From: Pseudomonas sp. Root71
GTDB taxonomy: Bacteria > Pseudomonadota > Gammaproteobacteria > Pseudomonadales > Pseudomonadaceae
Direction of reading: 5' to 3'
Length of the DNA: 64,000 bases
Assembly: GCF_001429045.1 (NCBI RefSeq)
Contig: NZ_LMHY01000028.1
Span: 171,996 to 235,995 of the forward strand
The translations under genes were made by a program, and so were the position numbers. Position 1 is the first letter of the stretch; every line of letters starts with the position of its first letter. Below are positions 17,025 through 26,523 of this stretch, piece by piece. The notes below the pieces were generated by a model, which saw nothing but the letters and a program-made list of their open reading frames with translations, searched no databases and had not been told where the DNA came from.

Positions 17025-19625
17025 GTGCTTGAAGCCTACCGCAAACATATCGAAGAGCGCGCAGCACTGGGTATCGTTCCCCAGCCGCTAAACGCCGAAC
17101 AAACTGCAGGCCTGGTCGAGCTGCTGAAAAATCCCCCGGCTGGCGAAGAAGCATTCCTCGTTGACCTGATCACCAATCGCGTTCCGCCTGGAGTGGACGA
17201 AGCTGCCTATGTAAAGGCCGGCTTCCTGTCCGCCATCGCCAAAGGCGAAGCCAAATCCCCCCTGATCGACAAGAAGCGCGCTGTTGAACTGCTCGGCACC
17301 ATGCAGGGCGGCTACAACATCGTGACTCTGGTTAACCTGCTGGACGACGCCGAACTGGCTCCAGTAGCGGCTGAAGAACTCAAGCACACCCTGCTGATGT
17401 TCGACGCCTTCCACGACGTCGCTGAAAAAGCCAAGAACGGTAACGTTCACGCCCAAGGCGTGCTGCAATCCTGGGCTGACGGCGAGTGGTTCGTGAAGCG
17501 CCCGACCCTGGCCGACAAGATCAGCCTGCGCGTGTTCAAGGTCACCGGCGAAACCAACACCGACGACCTGTCCCCTGCGCCTGATGCCTGGTCCCGTCCA
17601 GACATCCCGCTGCACGCCCTGGCCATGCTGAAAATGGCTCGCGACGGCATCGTGCCTGACGCACAAGGCGTCACCGGTCCGATGAAGCAGATCGAAGAAA
17701 TGCGCAACGCCGGCTTCCCTATCGCCTACGTCGGCGATGTGGTCGGTACCGGTTCTTCGCGTAAATCGGCGACCAACTCCGTACTGTGGTTCTTCGGCGA
17801 CGACGTTCCTTACGTGCCGAACAAGCGTGCCGGCGGTTTCTGCTTCGGCAGCAAAATCGCTCCGATCTTCTACAACACCATGGAAGATGCCGGCGCACTG
17901 CCAATCGAATTCGACGTTTCCAACATGCACATGGGCGACGTGATCGACCTGTACCCGCATGCTGGCAAAGTCTGCAAGCACGGCACCGACGAAGTCCTGA
18001 CCACCTTCGAAATGAAGACTCCGGTACTGTTGGACGAAGTTCGTGCTGGCGGCCGTATTCCGCTGATCATCGGCCGTGGCCTGACCGAGAAGGCTCGCAC
18101 CGAGCTGGGTCTGCCACCTTCGACCCTGTTCAAGAAGCCTGAAGCTCCGGCTGAAAGCACCAAGGGTTTCACCCTGGCGCAGAAAATGGTCGGCAAGGCG
18201 TGCGGCGTAGCTGGTGTGCGTCCAGGCACCTACTGCGAACCGAAGATGACCACCGTCGGTTCCCAGGACACCACCGGTCCAATGACCCGTGACGAACTCA
18301 AAGACCTGGCGTGCCTGGGCTTCTCGACCGACCTGGTGATGCAGTCCTTCTGCCACACCGCGGCTTATCCAAAGCCGATCGACGTGACCACCCACCACAC
18401 CCTGCCTGACTTCATCATGACCCGCGGCGGCGTTTCCCTGCGTCCGGGCGACGGCATCATCCACTCGTGGCTGAACCGCATGCTGCTGCCAGACACCGTC
18501 GGTACCGGTGGTGACTCCCACACCCGTTTCCCGATCGGCATCTCGTTCCCGGCCGGTTCCGGCCTGGTTGCTTTCGCCGCTGCCACCGGCGTCATGCCGC
18601 TGGACATGCCTGAGTCGATCCTGGTTCGCTTCAAAGGCGAACTGCAACCAGGCGTCACCTTGCGTGACCTGGTTCACGCCATTCCTTACTACGCGATCCA
18701 GGCTGGCCTGCTGACCGTAGAGAAGAAAGGCAAGAAGAACGCCTTCTCCGGTCGCATCCTGGAGATCGAAGGTCTGCCTAAGCTGACCGTCGAGCAAGCG
18801 TTCGAACTGTCTGACGCCTCGGCTGAACGTTCGGCTGCCGGTTGCACCATCCAGCTGTCCAAAGAGTCGATTGCCGAATACCTGCAGTCCAACATCACCC
18901 TGCTGCGCTGGATGATCGGCGAAGGCTACGGCGATGCACGTACTCTTGAACGTCGCGCTCAAGCGATGGAAGCCTGGCTGGCCAACCCTGAGCTGCTGCA
19001 AGCGGACAAAGACGCCGAATACGCTGAAATCATCGAGATCGACCTGGCCGACATCAAGGAGCCTGTGCTCTGCGCGCCAAACGACCCGGACGACGCCCGC
19101 CTGCTCTCCAGCGTTGCTGGCGAGAAGATCGACGAAGTGTTCATCGGTTCGTGCATGACCAACATCGGTCACTTCCGCGCTGCCGGTAAGCTGCTGGAAC
19201 AGGTCAAGGGTCAGCTGCCAACCCGTCTGTGGCTGTCGCCGCCGACCAAGATGGACGCTCACCAACTGACCGAAGAAGGCTACTACGGCATCTACGGCAA
19301 GGCTGGCGCGCGCATGGAAATGCCGGGTTGCTCACTGTGCATGGGTAACCAGGCACGTGTAGAGCCGAACTCGACTGTGGTGTCGACTTCGACCCGTAAC
19401 TTCCCGAACCGTCTGGGTGACGGCGCGAACGTCTACCTGGCTTCGGCTGAACTGGCGTCCGTGGCTTCCATCCTGGGTCGCCTGCCGACCGTCGAGGAGT
19501 ACATGGAATACGCCGGCAAGATCGACAGCATGGCGGCCGATGTCTACCGCTACCTGTCCTTCGACCAGATCGCCGAGTTCCGTGAAGCTGCTGCGAACGC
19601 CAACATCCCGGTCGTTCAAGCCTAA
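17025..19625 (+). CDS. acnB: Aconitate hydratase B (bifunctional aconitase/2-methylisocitrate dehydratase)
   Basis: This 866-residue TCA-cycle enzyme interconverts citrate and isocitrate and also works in the methylcitrate cycle. An N-terminal HEAT-like AcnB domain (LEAYRKHIEERAALGIVPQP...) is followed by the swivel domain and the large catalytic part. The cluster ligands are visible in VFIGSCMTNIGHF and GCSLCMGNQARV. GTG 17025 is chosen because GAGGG precedes it and the family starts at (M)LEAYRKH; an open frame from 16977 has no site. A strong terminator follows at once. AcnB is known for iron-dependent regulation, including RNA binding by the apo-form and sRNA control. Confidence 0.96.
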   Translation: MLEAYRKHIEERAALGIVPQPLNAEQTAGLVELLKNPPAGEEAFLVDLITNRVPPGVDEAAYVKAGFLSAIAKGEAKSPLIDKKRAVELLGTMQGGYNIVTLVNLLDDAELAPVAAEELKHTLLMFDAFHDVAEKAKNGNVHAQGVLQSWADGEWFVKRPTLADKISLRVFKVTGETNTDDLSPAPDAWSRPDIPLHALAMLKMARDGIVPDAQGVTGPMKQIEEMRNAGFPIAYVGDVVGTGSSRKSATNSVLWFFGDDVPYVPNKRAGGFCFGSKIAPIFYNTMEDAGALPIEFDVSNMHMGDVIDLYPHAGKVCKHGTDEVLTTFEMKTPVLLDEVRAGGRIPLIIGRGLTEKARTELGLPPSTLFKKPEAPAESTKGFTLAQKMVGKACGVAGVRPGTYCEPKMTTVGSQDTTGPMTRDELKDLACLGFSTDLVMQSFCHTAAYPKPIDVTTHHTLPDFIMTRGGVSLRPGDGIIHSWLNRMLLPDTVGTGGDSHTRFPIGISFPAGSGLVAFAAATGVMPLDMPESILVRFKGELQPGVTLRDLVHAIPYYAIQAGLLTVEKKGKKNAFSGRILEIEGLPKLTVEQAFELSDASAERSAAGCTIQLSKESIAEYLQSNITLLRWMIGEGYGDARTLERRAQAMEAWLANPELLQADKDAEYAEIIEIDLADIKEPVLCAPNDPDDARLLSSVAGEKIDEVFIGSCMTNIGHFRAAGKLLEQVKGQLPTRLWLSPPTKMDAHQLTEEGYYGIYGKAGARMEMPGCSLCMGNQARVEPNSTVVSTSTRNFPNRLGDGANVYLASAELASVASILGRLPTVEEYMEYAGKIDSMAADVYRYLSFDQIAEFREAAANANIPVVQA

Positions 19626-19640
19626 CGTAGCAACGCAATG

Positions 19641-19679
19641 AAAAACGCCGCCCATCGTGAGATGAGCGGCGTTTTTTTA
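19641..19679. terminator. Bidirectional Rho-independent terminator after acnB
   Basis: AAAAACGCCGC and GCGGCGTTTTTTT form a GC-rich stem with a T-run on the plus strand and five Ts on the minus strand. It can end acnB and also the SulP gene arriving from the other side. Confidence 0.92.
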
Positions 19680-19712
19680 TGCCTTCAATTTGAACACCGC
19701 CCACACAGAGGG

Positions 19713-21365
19713 TCATGCATTCAACTGGAGGGCCTGCTGCACCGCCCCATCCACACTCAACCCACTCAGCACCACCCCACTAACCTCCGCCTGCGGCAAC
19801 ACCGCCAACGCCGCTTGTGCGTCGTCTTTCAGACGCGCCAGAATCAGCTGTTTGCCCCCCTGATGCACCCGCACAAAAAACTCCTGCAACGCCTCAATGC
19901 TGGTGCCATCCAGATCGGGCGATTCCTCAAGACTGAGGATCACCGTATGAACCGGCGTTTGCGAATGCCGGATCAAGTGCAAGGCACCGCCAAGAATCCG
20001 CTCGACGTTGGCAAAAAACAACGCCTCACCCGGCCGCACAATCAACACGCCCGGCACCGTTTGCGCCGTTGGATGGCGCTGCAGGTCGACAAAGTCGTGA
20101 CCGCTATCGATGCGCCCCAGGATCTGGATATCCGCCGCCGACATCTGCTTGAGCATCAGCAACACACTGATCGCCACCGCCACCAGCAAACCGTCCAGCA
20201 CCCCCAGCAGCAACACAGCCCCCACGGCGCAGATCACCAGCAAGCGGTCTCGGCGCCAGATGAAATAGCGTCCCAGCGGCTGCAGGCTCAAGCCCCGCCC
20301 CAGGGCATGAATGACGATGGCGGCGAGGATCGGTTCCGGGGTCAGGGCGATGTAAGGCAGCACCGTCAGGACAATGACCAGCACCACCAGCGCCGCCACG
20401 ATACCGGCCAGGCGCGAAGTGGCACCGGCTGCCTCATTGGCCGACGTCGCCGAATACCCCGCGCCCGCCGGCATGCCGTGGAACAGGCCGGACAACAGGT
20501 TGGAAGCCCCCAGCGCCAGCAGGTCGCGGTTCGAGTTGACGCGGTCGCCATGCTTGAGCGCATAGGCACTGATCGAGCCATAGGATTCCGCATACAGAAT
20601 CAACACCATGGCGAACGCCAATTCCCCCAGACGCAGCCAGTCGGCAAACGGCAGCACCGGCAGTTTCGGCACCTCCAGGCTCAGGTCGATCACGCCGATC
20701 AGCTTCACGCCATAGGCCGGCAGGTCCAGCCACTGTCCTGCCGCAATGCCGATCACCACCACCAACAAACCACCCGGCAAACGCCAAAACCGCGCAAACA
20801 GCCATAACAGGGCCAACGCCACGGCACCGACCACCGCTGCGGTCCGGTTCCATTGCGGCAATTGCTCCAGCAGTTGCGGCAGAAACCCCACCAGATTGGC
20901 ATCGGTCAAATGCACGCCGACCACGCTGGCGACCTGCTTGAGGATGATGGTCAGCGCCAGGCCAAAGGCAAAGCCGCGCAGTACCGGCTTGGCAATGAAC
21001 GAGGTCACGCCGCCGAGCTTGAACATCCCGGCCAGCAAAAAAAACACCCCGGTCACCAGCACCAGGCCGAAGGCCAGGGTCGAGCGAAGCCCGGGGTCGC
21101 CATTGGCCAGGGTGGCGGTCGCCGCAGCCAGTACGGCGGCGGAGGATGAAGTGGCCGAGACAATCGCAAAGCGGCTGGTGCCGAACAGGCCATAACACAG
21201 CAGCCCGGCAAACAAGGCGATCACCCCGGCCTGAGGCGCCAGTGCGGCGATGCTTGAATAGGCGACCGCTTCGGGCAGCAACAGGCCGGCAATCGACAAA
21301 CCGGCCAACAGGTCCTGCCAGCGGTTGGGTTGCTCGGTGGGATTAGCCTTTGGGGCGTTCGACAA
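19713..21365 (-). CDS. SulP-family anion transporter with STAS domain
   Basis: This 550-residue inner-membrane protein has the SulP core (LLAGLSIAGLLLPEAVAYSSIA, GLLCYGLFGTSRFAIVSATS) and a C-terminal STAS domain (LSLEESPDLDGTSIEALQEF). It should be a sulphate, bicarbonate or organic-anion symporter; the substrate is not readable. The start is TTG at 21365 behind GGAGG with a 7-base spacer. The frame runs on to 21431, but that part is the terminator hairpin of the gene upstream, so the TTG start is much more likely. Confidence 0.9.
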   Translation of the reverse strand: MSNAPKANPTEQPNRWQDLLAGLSIAGLLLPEAVAYSSIAALAPQAGVIALFAGLLCYGLFGTSRFAIVSATSSSAAVLAAATATLANGDPGLRSTLAFGLVLVTGVFFLLAGMFKLGGVTSFIAKPVLRGFAFGLALTIILKQVASVVGVHLTDANLVGFLPQLLEQLPQWNRTAAVVGAVALALLWLFARFWRLPGGLLVVVIGIAAGQWLDLPAYGVKLIGVIDLSLEVPKLPVLPFADWLRLGELAFAMVLILYAESYGSISAYALKHGDRVNSNRDLLALGASNLLSGLFHGMPAGAGYSATSANEAAGATSRLAGIVAALVVLVIVLTVLPYIALTPEPILAAIVIHALGRGLSLQPLGRYFIWRRDRLLVICAVGAVLLLGVLDGLLVAVAISVLLMLKQMSAADIQILGRIDSGHDFVDLQRHPTAQTVPGVLIVRPGEALFFANVERILGGALHLIRHSQTPVHTVILSLEESPDLDGTSIEALQEFFVRVHQGGKQLILARLKDDAQAALAVLPQAEVSGVVLSGLSVDGAVQQALQLNA

Positions 21366-21381
21366 TCCAGTGCCTCCAGGC

Positions 21382-21416
21382 GAAAAAAAACCGCTGCACG
21401 TATCACGTGCAGCGGC
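21382..21416 (-). terminator. Rho-independent terminator after sdaC
   Basis: On the minus strand CCGCTGCACGTGATACGTGCAGCGG is a near-perfect stem followed by eight Ts. It ends sdaC transcription just before the SulP ribosome site. (Stem shown as 21391-21415.). Confidence 0.92.
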
Positions 21417-21459
21417 CACTGTAGCTGTCAATCCGGCACTGCGCGAGCAGGCCGGTCGA

Positions 21460-22740
21460 TCATGCGGTCAGCGAGTAGATCAACGCCGTGATCGCCACCA
21501 GGCCCACCGCCGTCACGAAGACGTTGGATGCCTGACCGCGATAGCGTGCCATCGCCGGCACCTTGCGGATGGCGTACATCGGCATCAGGAACAGGATCGC
21601 CGCGATCACCGGGCCGCCGAGGGTTTCGATCATGCCGAGAATGCTCGGGTTCAGCGTGGCGACGATCCAGCACACCACCAGCATGAACGCGGCAGTCATG
21701 CGGTCCAGGGCCTTGGCGGACGGACGCTTGCCGCTCTTGACGATCAGGCCCTTGAGGCCTTCGCTGGCGCCGATGTAGTGCCCCAGGAACGACTTGGAAA
21801 TGGCCACGAAGGCAATCAACGGCGCCGCAAAGGCGATAGTCGGGTTGCTGAAGTGGTTGGCCAGGTACGACAGGATCGACAGGTTCTGCGCCTTGGCTTC
21901 AGCCAGTTGCGCTGGCGACAGGGTCAGCACGCAACTGAAGACGAAGAACAGCACCATCACCACCATCAGCAGATGGGCGCGGGACAGGATCTGCGAGCTG
22001 CGCTCCTCGGCGTGTTCACCGTAGCGACGCTTCTGGTCCACGGCGAACGCCGAGATGATCGGCGAGTGGTTGAACGAGAACACCATCACCGGAATCGCCA
22101 GCCACAGGGTATGCAACAGCGCCGACGGCGCCGGCACGCTGCTCGCGGTGGTGAGGATGCCGCCGTTCCAGTGGGGAACCAGGTACACCGCCAGGAACAG
22201 CAGCGCGACGATGAACGGATAGACCATCAGGCTCATGGCCTTGACGATCAACTGCTCACCACAACGCACCACCGCCAGCAGGCCGAGGATCAGCACCAGC
22301 GACAGCACGGCGCGCGGTGGCGGCATGATGTGCAGTTGATGTTCCATGAAGCTGCCGACCGTGTTGGTCAGGGCCACGCTATAGATCAGCAGGATCGGGA
22401 AAATCGCGAAGAAGTACAGCAAGGTGATCAGCGCGCCGGCCTTGATGCCGAAATGCTCTTCCACCACCTCAGTGATGTCGGCGCCTTCGCGACCGGACAG
22501 CACGAACCGGGTCAGCCCGCGGTGCGCGTAGAACGTCATCGGGAACGCCAGCAACGCCAGGATCAGCAGCGGCCAGAAGCCGCCCAGGCCTGCGTTGATC
22601 GGCAAAAACAGGGTTCCGGCACCAATCGCCGTGCCAAAAAGGCCCAGCATCCAGGTGGTGTCCTGGCGATTCCAGCTTGAAAGCGTCGCGGGTGTCGCTT
22701 CTACATAGCGTTCGTTAACGCTATTGGCCTGATCATTCAT
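21460..22740 (-). CDS. sdaC: L-serine transporter SdaC
   Basis: This 426-residue HAAAP-family proton/serine symporter has about eleven membrane helices. Its sequence matches E. coli SdaC (429 residues) very closely as I recall it: GTAIGAGTLFLPINAG, ADITEVVEEHFGI, VFSFNHSPIISAFAV, KSFLGHYIGASEG and ATLNPSILGMIETLGGPV. ATG 22740 is chosen by comparison with that family and the GGAG about 10 bases upstream; the longer open frame (to 22833) has no support. The gene is single, ended by a strong terminator. Confidence 0.92.
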   Translation of the reverse strand: MNDQANSVNERYVEATPATLSSWNRQDTTWMLGLFGTAIGAGTLFLPINAGLGGFWPLLILALLAFPMTFYAHRGLTRFVLSGREGADITEVVEEHFGIKAGALITLLYFFAIFPILLIYSVALTNTVGSFMEHQLHIMPPPRAVLSLVLILGLLAVVRCGEQLIVKAMSLMVYPFIVALLFLAVYLVPHWNGGILTTASSVPAPSALLHTLWLAIPVMVFSFNHSPIISAFAVDQKRRYGEHAEERSSQILSRAHLLMVVMVLFFVFSCVLTLSPAQLAEAKAQNLSILSYLANHFSNPTIAFAAPLIAFVAISKSFLGHYIGASEGLKGLIVKSGKRPSAKALDRMTAAFMLVVCWIVATLNPSILGMIETLGGPVIAAILFLMPMYAIRKVPAMARYRGQASNVFVTAVGLVAITALIYSLTA

Positions 22741-22914
22741 CCGGTGGGATCTCCACATTCCGGTCACTTGCCACCCGGCCAGGACGCGTCGGAATACCCG
22801 ACAGGCGGCGTCCGGCCGAAACAGGGGCGGCATTCTGGGGGATTAGTGAGCAGAAGCAAAGACTTAGGTGAGGAACGGTGGTACCAGATAGACGAAAATC
22901 CTCTGTGGGATATC

Positions 22915-23022
22915 CCCTGTGGGAGCGAGCTTGCTCCGGGCGGCGTTCCGACGATAGCGGTGTATCAGTCGGAGAATAGGTTGCATGTGCCGCAGCCATC
23001 GCGAGCAAGCTCGCTCCCACAA
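22915..23022. repeat. Type-B REP doublet in the sdaC-tautomerase gap
   Basis: CCTGTGGGAGCGAGCTTGCTC and ATCGCGAGCAAGCTCGCTCC form an inverted pair about 105 bp long, with the insert CCGGGCGGCGTTCCGACGAT next to the left unit. The same insert occurs in the doublet at 36484-36593. The rest of the 388-bp gap (22741-23128) shows no gene. Confidence 0.88.
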
Positions 23023-23128
23023 GGACCTGCGGTGCAACTGCGCGTCATCGCCAAAACGCAATGCGCGCTTGATAAAGGTCTACCATCATGTATTTATAAC
23101 CGACCAGCATTCCTTCCGGAGTCTTCCC

Positions 23129-23512
23129 ATGCCACTGGTTCGCGTCGACATCAAAAAACACCGGGACCCCACCCACGCCAAACGCATCGGGCAACTGATC
23201 TATGCCGCCATGCGCCAGACCATTGGCGTACCGGAACACGACAACTTCCAGATCCTGGCCGAACACGACGAGCAGCATTTCATCTTTGATCCCGAGTATC
23301 TGGGCATCAACCGCAGCGACAACCTGGTCGTCATCCAGATCACCCTCAACGAAGGGCGAACCCTGGAGCAGAAAAAAAACCTCTACAAAACCATCGCCGA
23401 AAGCCTTAACGCAGAGCTGGCGGTGCGCCTGGAGGACGTTTTCATTAATCTGGTGGAAGTGAAAAAAGAGAATTGGTCATTCGGCAACGGAGTTGCCCAA
23501 TACGCCCTCTGA
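23129..23512 (+). CDS. Tautomerase-superfamily protein
   Basis: The 127-residue product begins Met-Pro (MPLVRVDIKKHRDPTHAKRI). Met removal exposes the N-terminal proline that is the catalytic base of tautomerases. The length and the later stretch EDVFINLVEVKKENWSFGNG fit the fused-subunit tautomerase group (about 128 residues, related to malonate semialdehyde decarboxylase). GGAG precedes ATG 23129. A TetR gene follows 28 bp later and may control it. The substrate is unknown. Confidence 0.87.
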   Translation: MPLVRVDIKKHRDPTHAKRIGQLIYAAMRQTIGVPEHDNFQILAEHDEQHFIFDPEYLGINRSDNLVVIQITLNEGRTLEQKKNLYKTIAESLNAELAVRLEDVFINLVEVKKENWSFGNGVAQYAL

Positions 23513-23540
23513 TGTCCAACCTGCAAACCGAGAATGACCC

Positions 23541-24128
23541 ATGCCCCGAGTTTCCCGCAAACAAGCCGACCTCAACCGCGAGACCATAGTCGATGCCGCC
23601 ACACGGCTGTTTCGTGAACGCGGCTTGCACGGGATCAGTGTGGTCGATGTGATGGCCGCCGCGGGCCTGACCCACGGCGGTTTCTACGGGCACTTCGAAT
23701 CCAGGGAAGCCCTGGCGCAAGAGGCCAGTGGCCGGGCTTTCGATCAGGCCGCGCAACGCTGGCTGGGACGGGTGGCCGAGCATGACAGCAAGGACGCCGC
23801 CCGCCGCGCCGTGCTCGAAACCTACCTGTCCAACGAAAGCCGGGACAATCCGGGCGACAGCTGCCCAGTGGTGGCGTTTGCCGGGGACATGTGCCATGAG
23901 GCCGCCGAGAGCGGATTGCGCCAAACCTATCTGCAAGGCCTGAACAACCTGCTTGATTCCCTCGGCTCGCTGCTGGACGCAGAGGACGAAGCCGGCAAAC
24001 GGCAGCAGGCGCTGGTGCAGTATTCGCTGATGTTCGGCGCGCTGATGCTGTCCCGGGCCACCCGCGGCGATCCGCTGTCGGATGAAATTCTCGAAGCTGC
24101 CCGGGCCGCCCTCACGCCGTCGAAGTAA
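23541..24128 (+). CDS. TetR/AcrR-family regulator
   Basis: This 195-residue protein has an N-terminal helix-turn-helix (RETIVDAATRLFRERGLHGI, then AAAGLTHGGFYGHFESREAL) and a helical ligand domain. It lies just after the tautomerase gene in the same direction and probably shares its transcript. The ligand cannot be read. Confidence 0.9.
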   Translation: MPRVSRKQADLNRETIVDAATRLFRERGLHGISVVDVMAAAGLTHGGFYGHFESREALAQEASGRAFDQAAQRWLGRVAEHDSKDAARRAVLETYLSNESRDNPGDSCPVVAFAGDMCHEAAESGLRQTYLQGLNNLLDSLGSLLDAEDEAGKRQQALVQYSLMFGALMLSRATRGDPLSDEILEAARAALTPSK

Positions 24129-24147
24129 ATCGCCCGCCCCCACGCAA

Positions 24148-24236
24148 TAAAAAGATCGCAGGCTTCGCCAGATCCTACACTCAGCGCAGTGCCCTCAACG
24201 GCGCAGGAGCTGCCACGGGCCGCGATCGCTGGTGGT
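24148..24236. repeat. Degenerate type-A REP pair
   Basis: AAAAGATCGCAGGCTTCGCC and GCAGGAGCTGCCACGGGCCG resemble the type-A units but carry several changes. This is probably an old, decayed copy. Confidence 0.5.
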
Positions 24237-24308
24237 TGCCAAGCCACCCTGAAATCAGCAATCTCAAGTGACGTTCGAACCGATTTTTCGATGCCCAGGG
24301 AGCCAAGC

Positions 24309-25274
24309 ATGCCCGTAACCGTTCTGGTACTGGTTGAAACCATCAATGATTACCTGCCTATCCTTGAACATCAGGGCTTTCACCTGATCCTGGCCCCGAC
24401 GCCCACCGAGCGCGCCGAAGCCATCGCCCGCCACACCGGGCAGATCGACGCCGTCCTCACCCGTGGCCCTCTGGGGCTATATGCCGATGAAATCGCCGCC
24501 CTGCCCAACCTCAAGATCATCTGCGTGATCGGCGCCGGCTATGAACACGTCGACCTGCAGGCCGCGGCGAACCGGGGCATCACCGTCACCAATGGCGCCG
24601 GGGTCAACGCCTCGTCCGTCGCCGACCATGCCATGGCGCTGCTGCTGTCGCTGGTACGCGACATTCCTCGCTGTGACGCCGCCGTACGGCGCGGCGAGTG
24701 GCCGAAGATCATGCGCCCTTCCCTGGCCGGCAAACGCCTGGGCATCCTCGGCCTCGGCGCGGTCGGCATGGCGATTGCCAAACGCGCCAGCGCCGGTTTC
24801 GACATGGACATTTGCTACCACAATCGCCAGCGTCGCAGCGATGTGTCCTACACCTTCTGCTCGACCCCGACCGAACTGGCACGGGCCTCGGACTTCCTGA
24901 TCGTCGCCACCCCCGGCGGCGTGGGCACCCGGCAACTGATCAATCGCCAGGTGCTGGACGCGTTGGGCCCCAACGGGTTTATCGTCAATATCGCCCGGGC
25001 CAGCGTGATTGCCACGGCCGACCTGATCGCCGCCCTGGAGCAACGCCGGATCGCCGGTGCCGCGCTGGATGTGTTCGACGCCGAGCCGAAGGTGCCGGAT
25101 GCACTCAAGACCCTGAGCAACGTGATCCTCACTCCCCATGTCGCCGGGCTGTCCCCGGAAGCCACCCAGGGCACCGTCGAACTGGTGGGCAAGAACCTCG
25201 TGGCGTTTTTCTCCGGCCAACCGGTGCTCACACCGATCGAACTACCGTCGGCCGAGAGCCAGCTCGCCCATTGA
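24309..25274 (+). CDS. D-2-hydroxyacid dehydrogenase (NAD(P)-dependent)
   Basis: This 321-residue two-domain Rossmann enzyme has the cofactor loop GILGLGAVGMAIA. The catalytic trio is in NIARASV (Arg), DVFDAEPKVP (Glu) and LTPHVAGLS (His). It should reduce a 2-oxo acid such as glyoxylate, hydroxypyruvate or 2-ketogluconate; the exact substrate is open. ATG 24309 follows AGGGAG; upstream in-frame starts lack a site. It stands apart from the kinase-like gene downstream. Confidence 0.88.
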   Translation: MPVTVLVLVETINDYLPILEHQGFHLILAPTPTERAEAIARHTGQIDAVLTRGPLGLYADEIAALPNLKIICVIGAGYEHVDLQAAANRGITVTNGAGVNASSVADHAMALLLSLVRDIPRCDAAVRRGEWPKIMRPSLAGKRLGILGLGAVGMAIAKRASAGFDMDICYHNRQRRSDVSYTFCSTPTELARASDFLIVATPGGVGTRQLINRQVLDALGPNGFIVNIARASVIATADLIAALEQRRIAGAALDVFDAEPKVPDALKTLSNVILTPHVAGLSPEATQGTVELVGKNLVAFFSGQPVLTPIELPSAESQLAH

Positions 25275-25418
25275 TGGCGAGTCAAACAGCTGTATCAAAA
25301 ACAATGATTGGCCGGCAACACGCTCACCTATAAGAGCCGTTCGCGGTTGTAGGTGCGCAGTGTGCGCATTAGATTAGCCAATAGTTCAAGGCCTCCAGAA
25401 TAAGCAGAAGGGATAAGC

Positions 25419-26486
25419 ATGGCGCTTAACGACCAGTCCACCCGTATCCGCACCGGCGAAGAGCTCGATGCCAGCCTGATCGATCCGTATCTCAAGGCCC
25501 ATATTCCGGGGCTCAGCGGCTTGCCACGGATCAGCCAGTTTCCGGGCGGCGCTTCAAACCTCACCTACTTGCTGGAATACCCCGAACAGGAATTAGTCCT
25601 GCGTCGCCCGCCCTTCGGCCACAAGGCCAAGTCGGCCCACGACATGGGCCGGGAGTTCCGCATCCTCAATCAACTGCGCGACGGATTTCCGTACTGCCCG
25701 AAAGCCTACGTGCACTGCACCGACGAATCGGTGATCGGTGCCGAGTTCTATGTCATGGAACGGGTCAACGGCATCATCCTGCGCTCAGACCTGCCGCCGG
25801 AACTGGGCCTGGACTCGGCGAAAACCGAAGCCCTGTGCAAGAGCTTCATCGACAAGTTCGTAGAGCTGCACCGCGTCGACTACAACGCCTACGGCCTGGG
25901 TGACCTGGGTAAACCCGAAGGTTACGTGGCGCGGCAAATCAAAGGCTGGAGCGATCGCTACGAAAAGGCCCTGACCCCCGATGCGCCACATTGGGACACG
26001 GTGAAGGCCTGGCTCAACGACAAGATGCCGGCCGACCATCCGACCTCCAGCATCGTGCACAACGACTACCGCTTCGACAACGTGATCCTCGACCCGAACA
26101 ACCCGATGCAGATCATCGGCGTGCTCGATTGGGAACTGACCACCCTGGGCGATCCGCTGATGGACCTGGGCAACACCCTCGCCTACTGGATCGAAGCCGA
26201 TGATCCGGCGCCGGTGCAGATGATGCGCCGCCAGCCGAGCCATGCACCGGGCATGCTGACCCGCCGCGAATTCGTCGACTACTATGCCGAACGCTCGGGC
26301 ATCCGCATCGACAACTTCGACTTCTACTACACCTACGGCCTTTTCCGCCTGGCCGGCATCGTGCAGCAGATCTACTACCGCTTCTACCATGGCCAGACCC
26401 AGGACAAACGCTTCGCGCAGTTCATTCACATGAACAAGCTGCTGGAGCAGATGAGCTTGCAGGTCATTTCGAAATCCAGCCTCTGA
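25419..26486 (+). CDS. Phosphotransferase-family (APH/ACAD10-like) protein
   Basis: This 355-residue protein has a kinase-like fold. N-terminal FPGGASNLTYLLEYP and LVLRRPPFG form the nucleotide loop. The catalytic loop is IVHNDYRFDNVILD, and the metal site is GVLDWELTTLGDPLMDLG. It matches the N-terminal phosphotransferase part of ACAD10/11-type proteins, which phosphorylate 4-hydroxy acyl-CoAs in known cases. An SDR gene follows 37 bp downstream and is probably co-transcribed. A hydroxy-acid catabolic role is plausible. Confidence 0.87.
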   Translation: MALNDQSTRIRTGEELDASLIDPYLKAHIPGLSGLPRISQFPGGASNLTYLLEYPEQELVLRRPPFGHKAKSAHDMGREFRILNQLRDGFPYCPKAYVHCTDESVIGAEFYVMERVNGIILRSDLPPELGLDSAKTEALCKSFIDKFVELHRVDYNAYGLGDLGKPEGYVARQIKGWSDRYEKALTPDAPHWDTVKAWLNDKMPADHPTSSIVHNDYRFDNVILDPNNPMQIIGVLDWELTTLGDPLMDLGNTLAYWIEADDPAPVQMMRRQPSHAPGMLTRREFVDYYAERSGIRIDNFDFYYTYGLFRLAGIVQQIYYRFYHGQTQDKRFAQFIHMNKLLEQMSLQVISKSSL

Positions 26487-26523
26487 TCAGCTTCATCACA
26501 AGGCTTAATAACAAGGGAATCCC

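Noticed and set aside
16804..17154. Minus-strand frame of 116 codons across the acnB start
   Set aside because: It runs through the inverted repeats and the acnB 5' end, has no recognisable domain, and is best read as a shadow.
19638..20807. Long plus-strand frame opposite the SulP gene
   Set aside because: Its translation is Gln/His/Arg-rich without domains; the minus strand encodes a full SulP-STAS protein.
21366..21431. Upstream extension of the SulP frame
   Set aside because: This stretch is the sdaC terminator hairpin with its T-run; the TTG at 21365 has GGAGG at ideal spacing.
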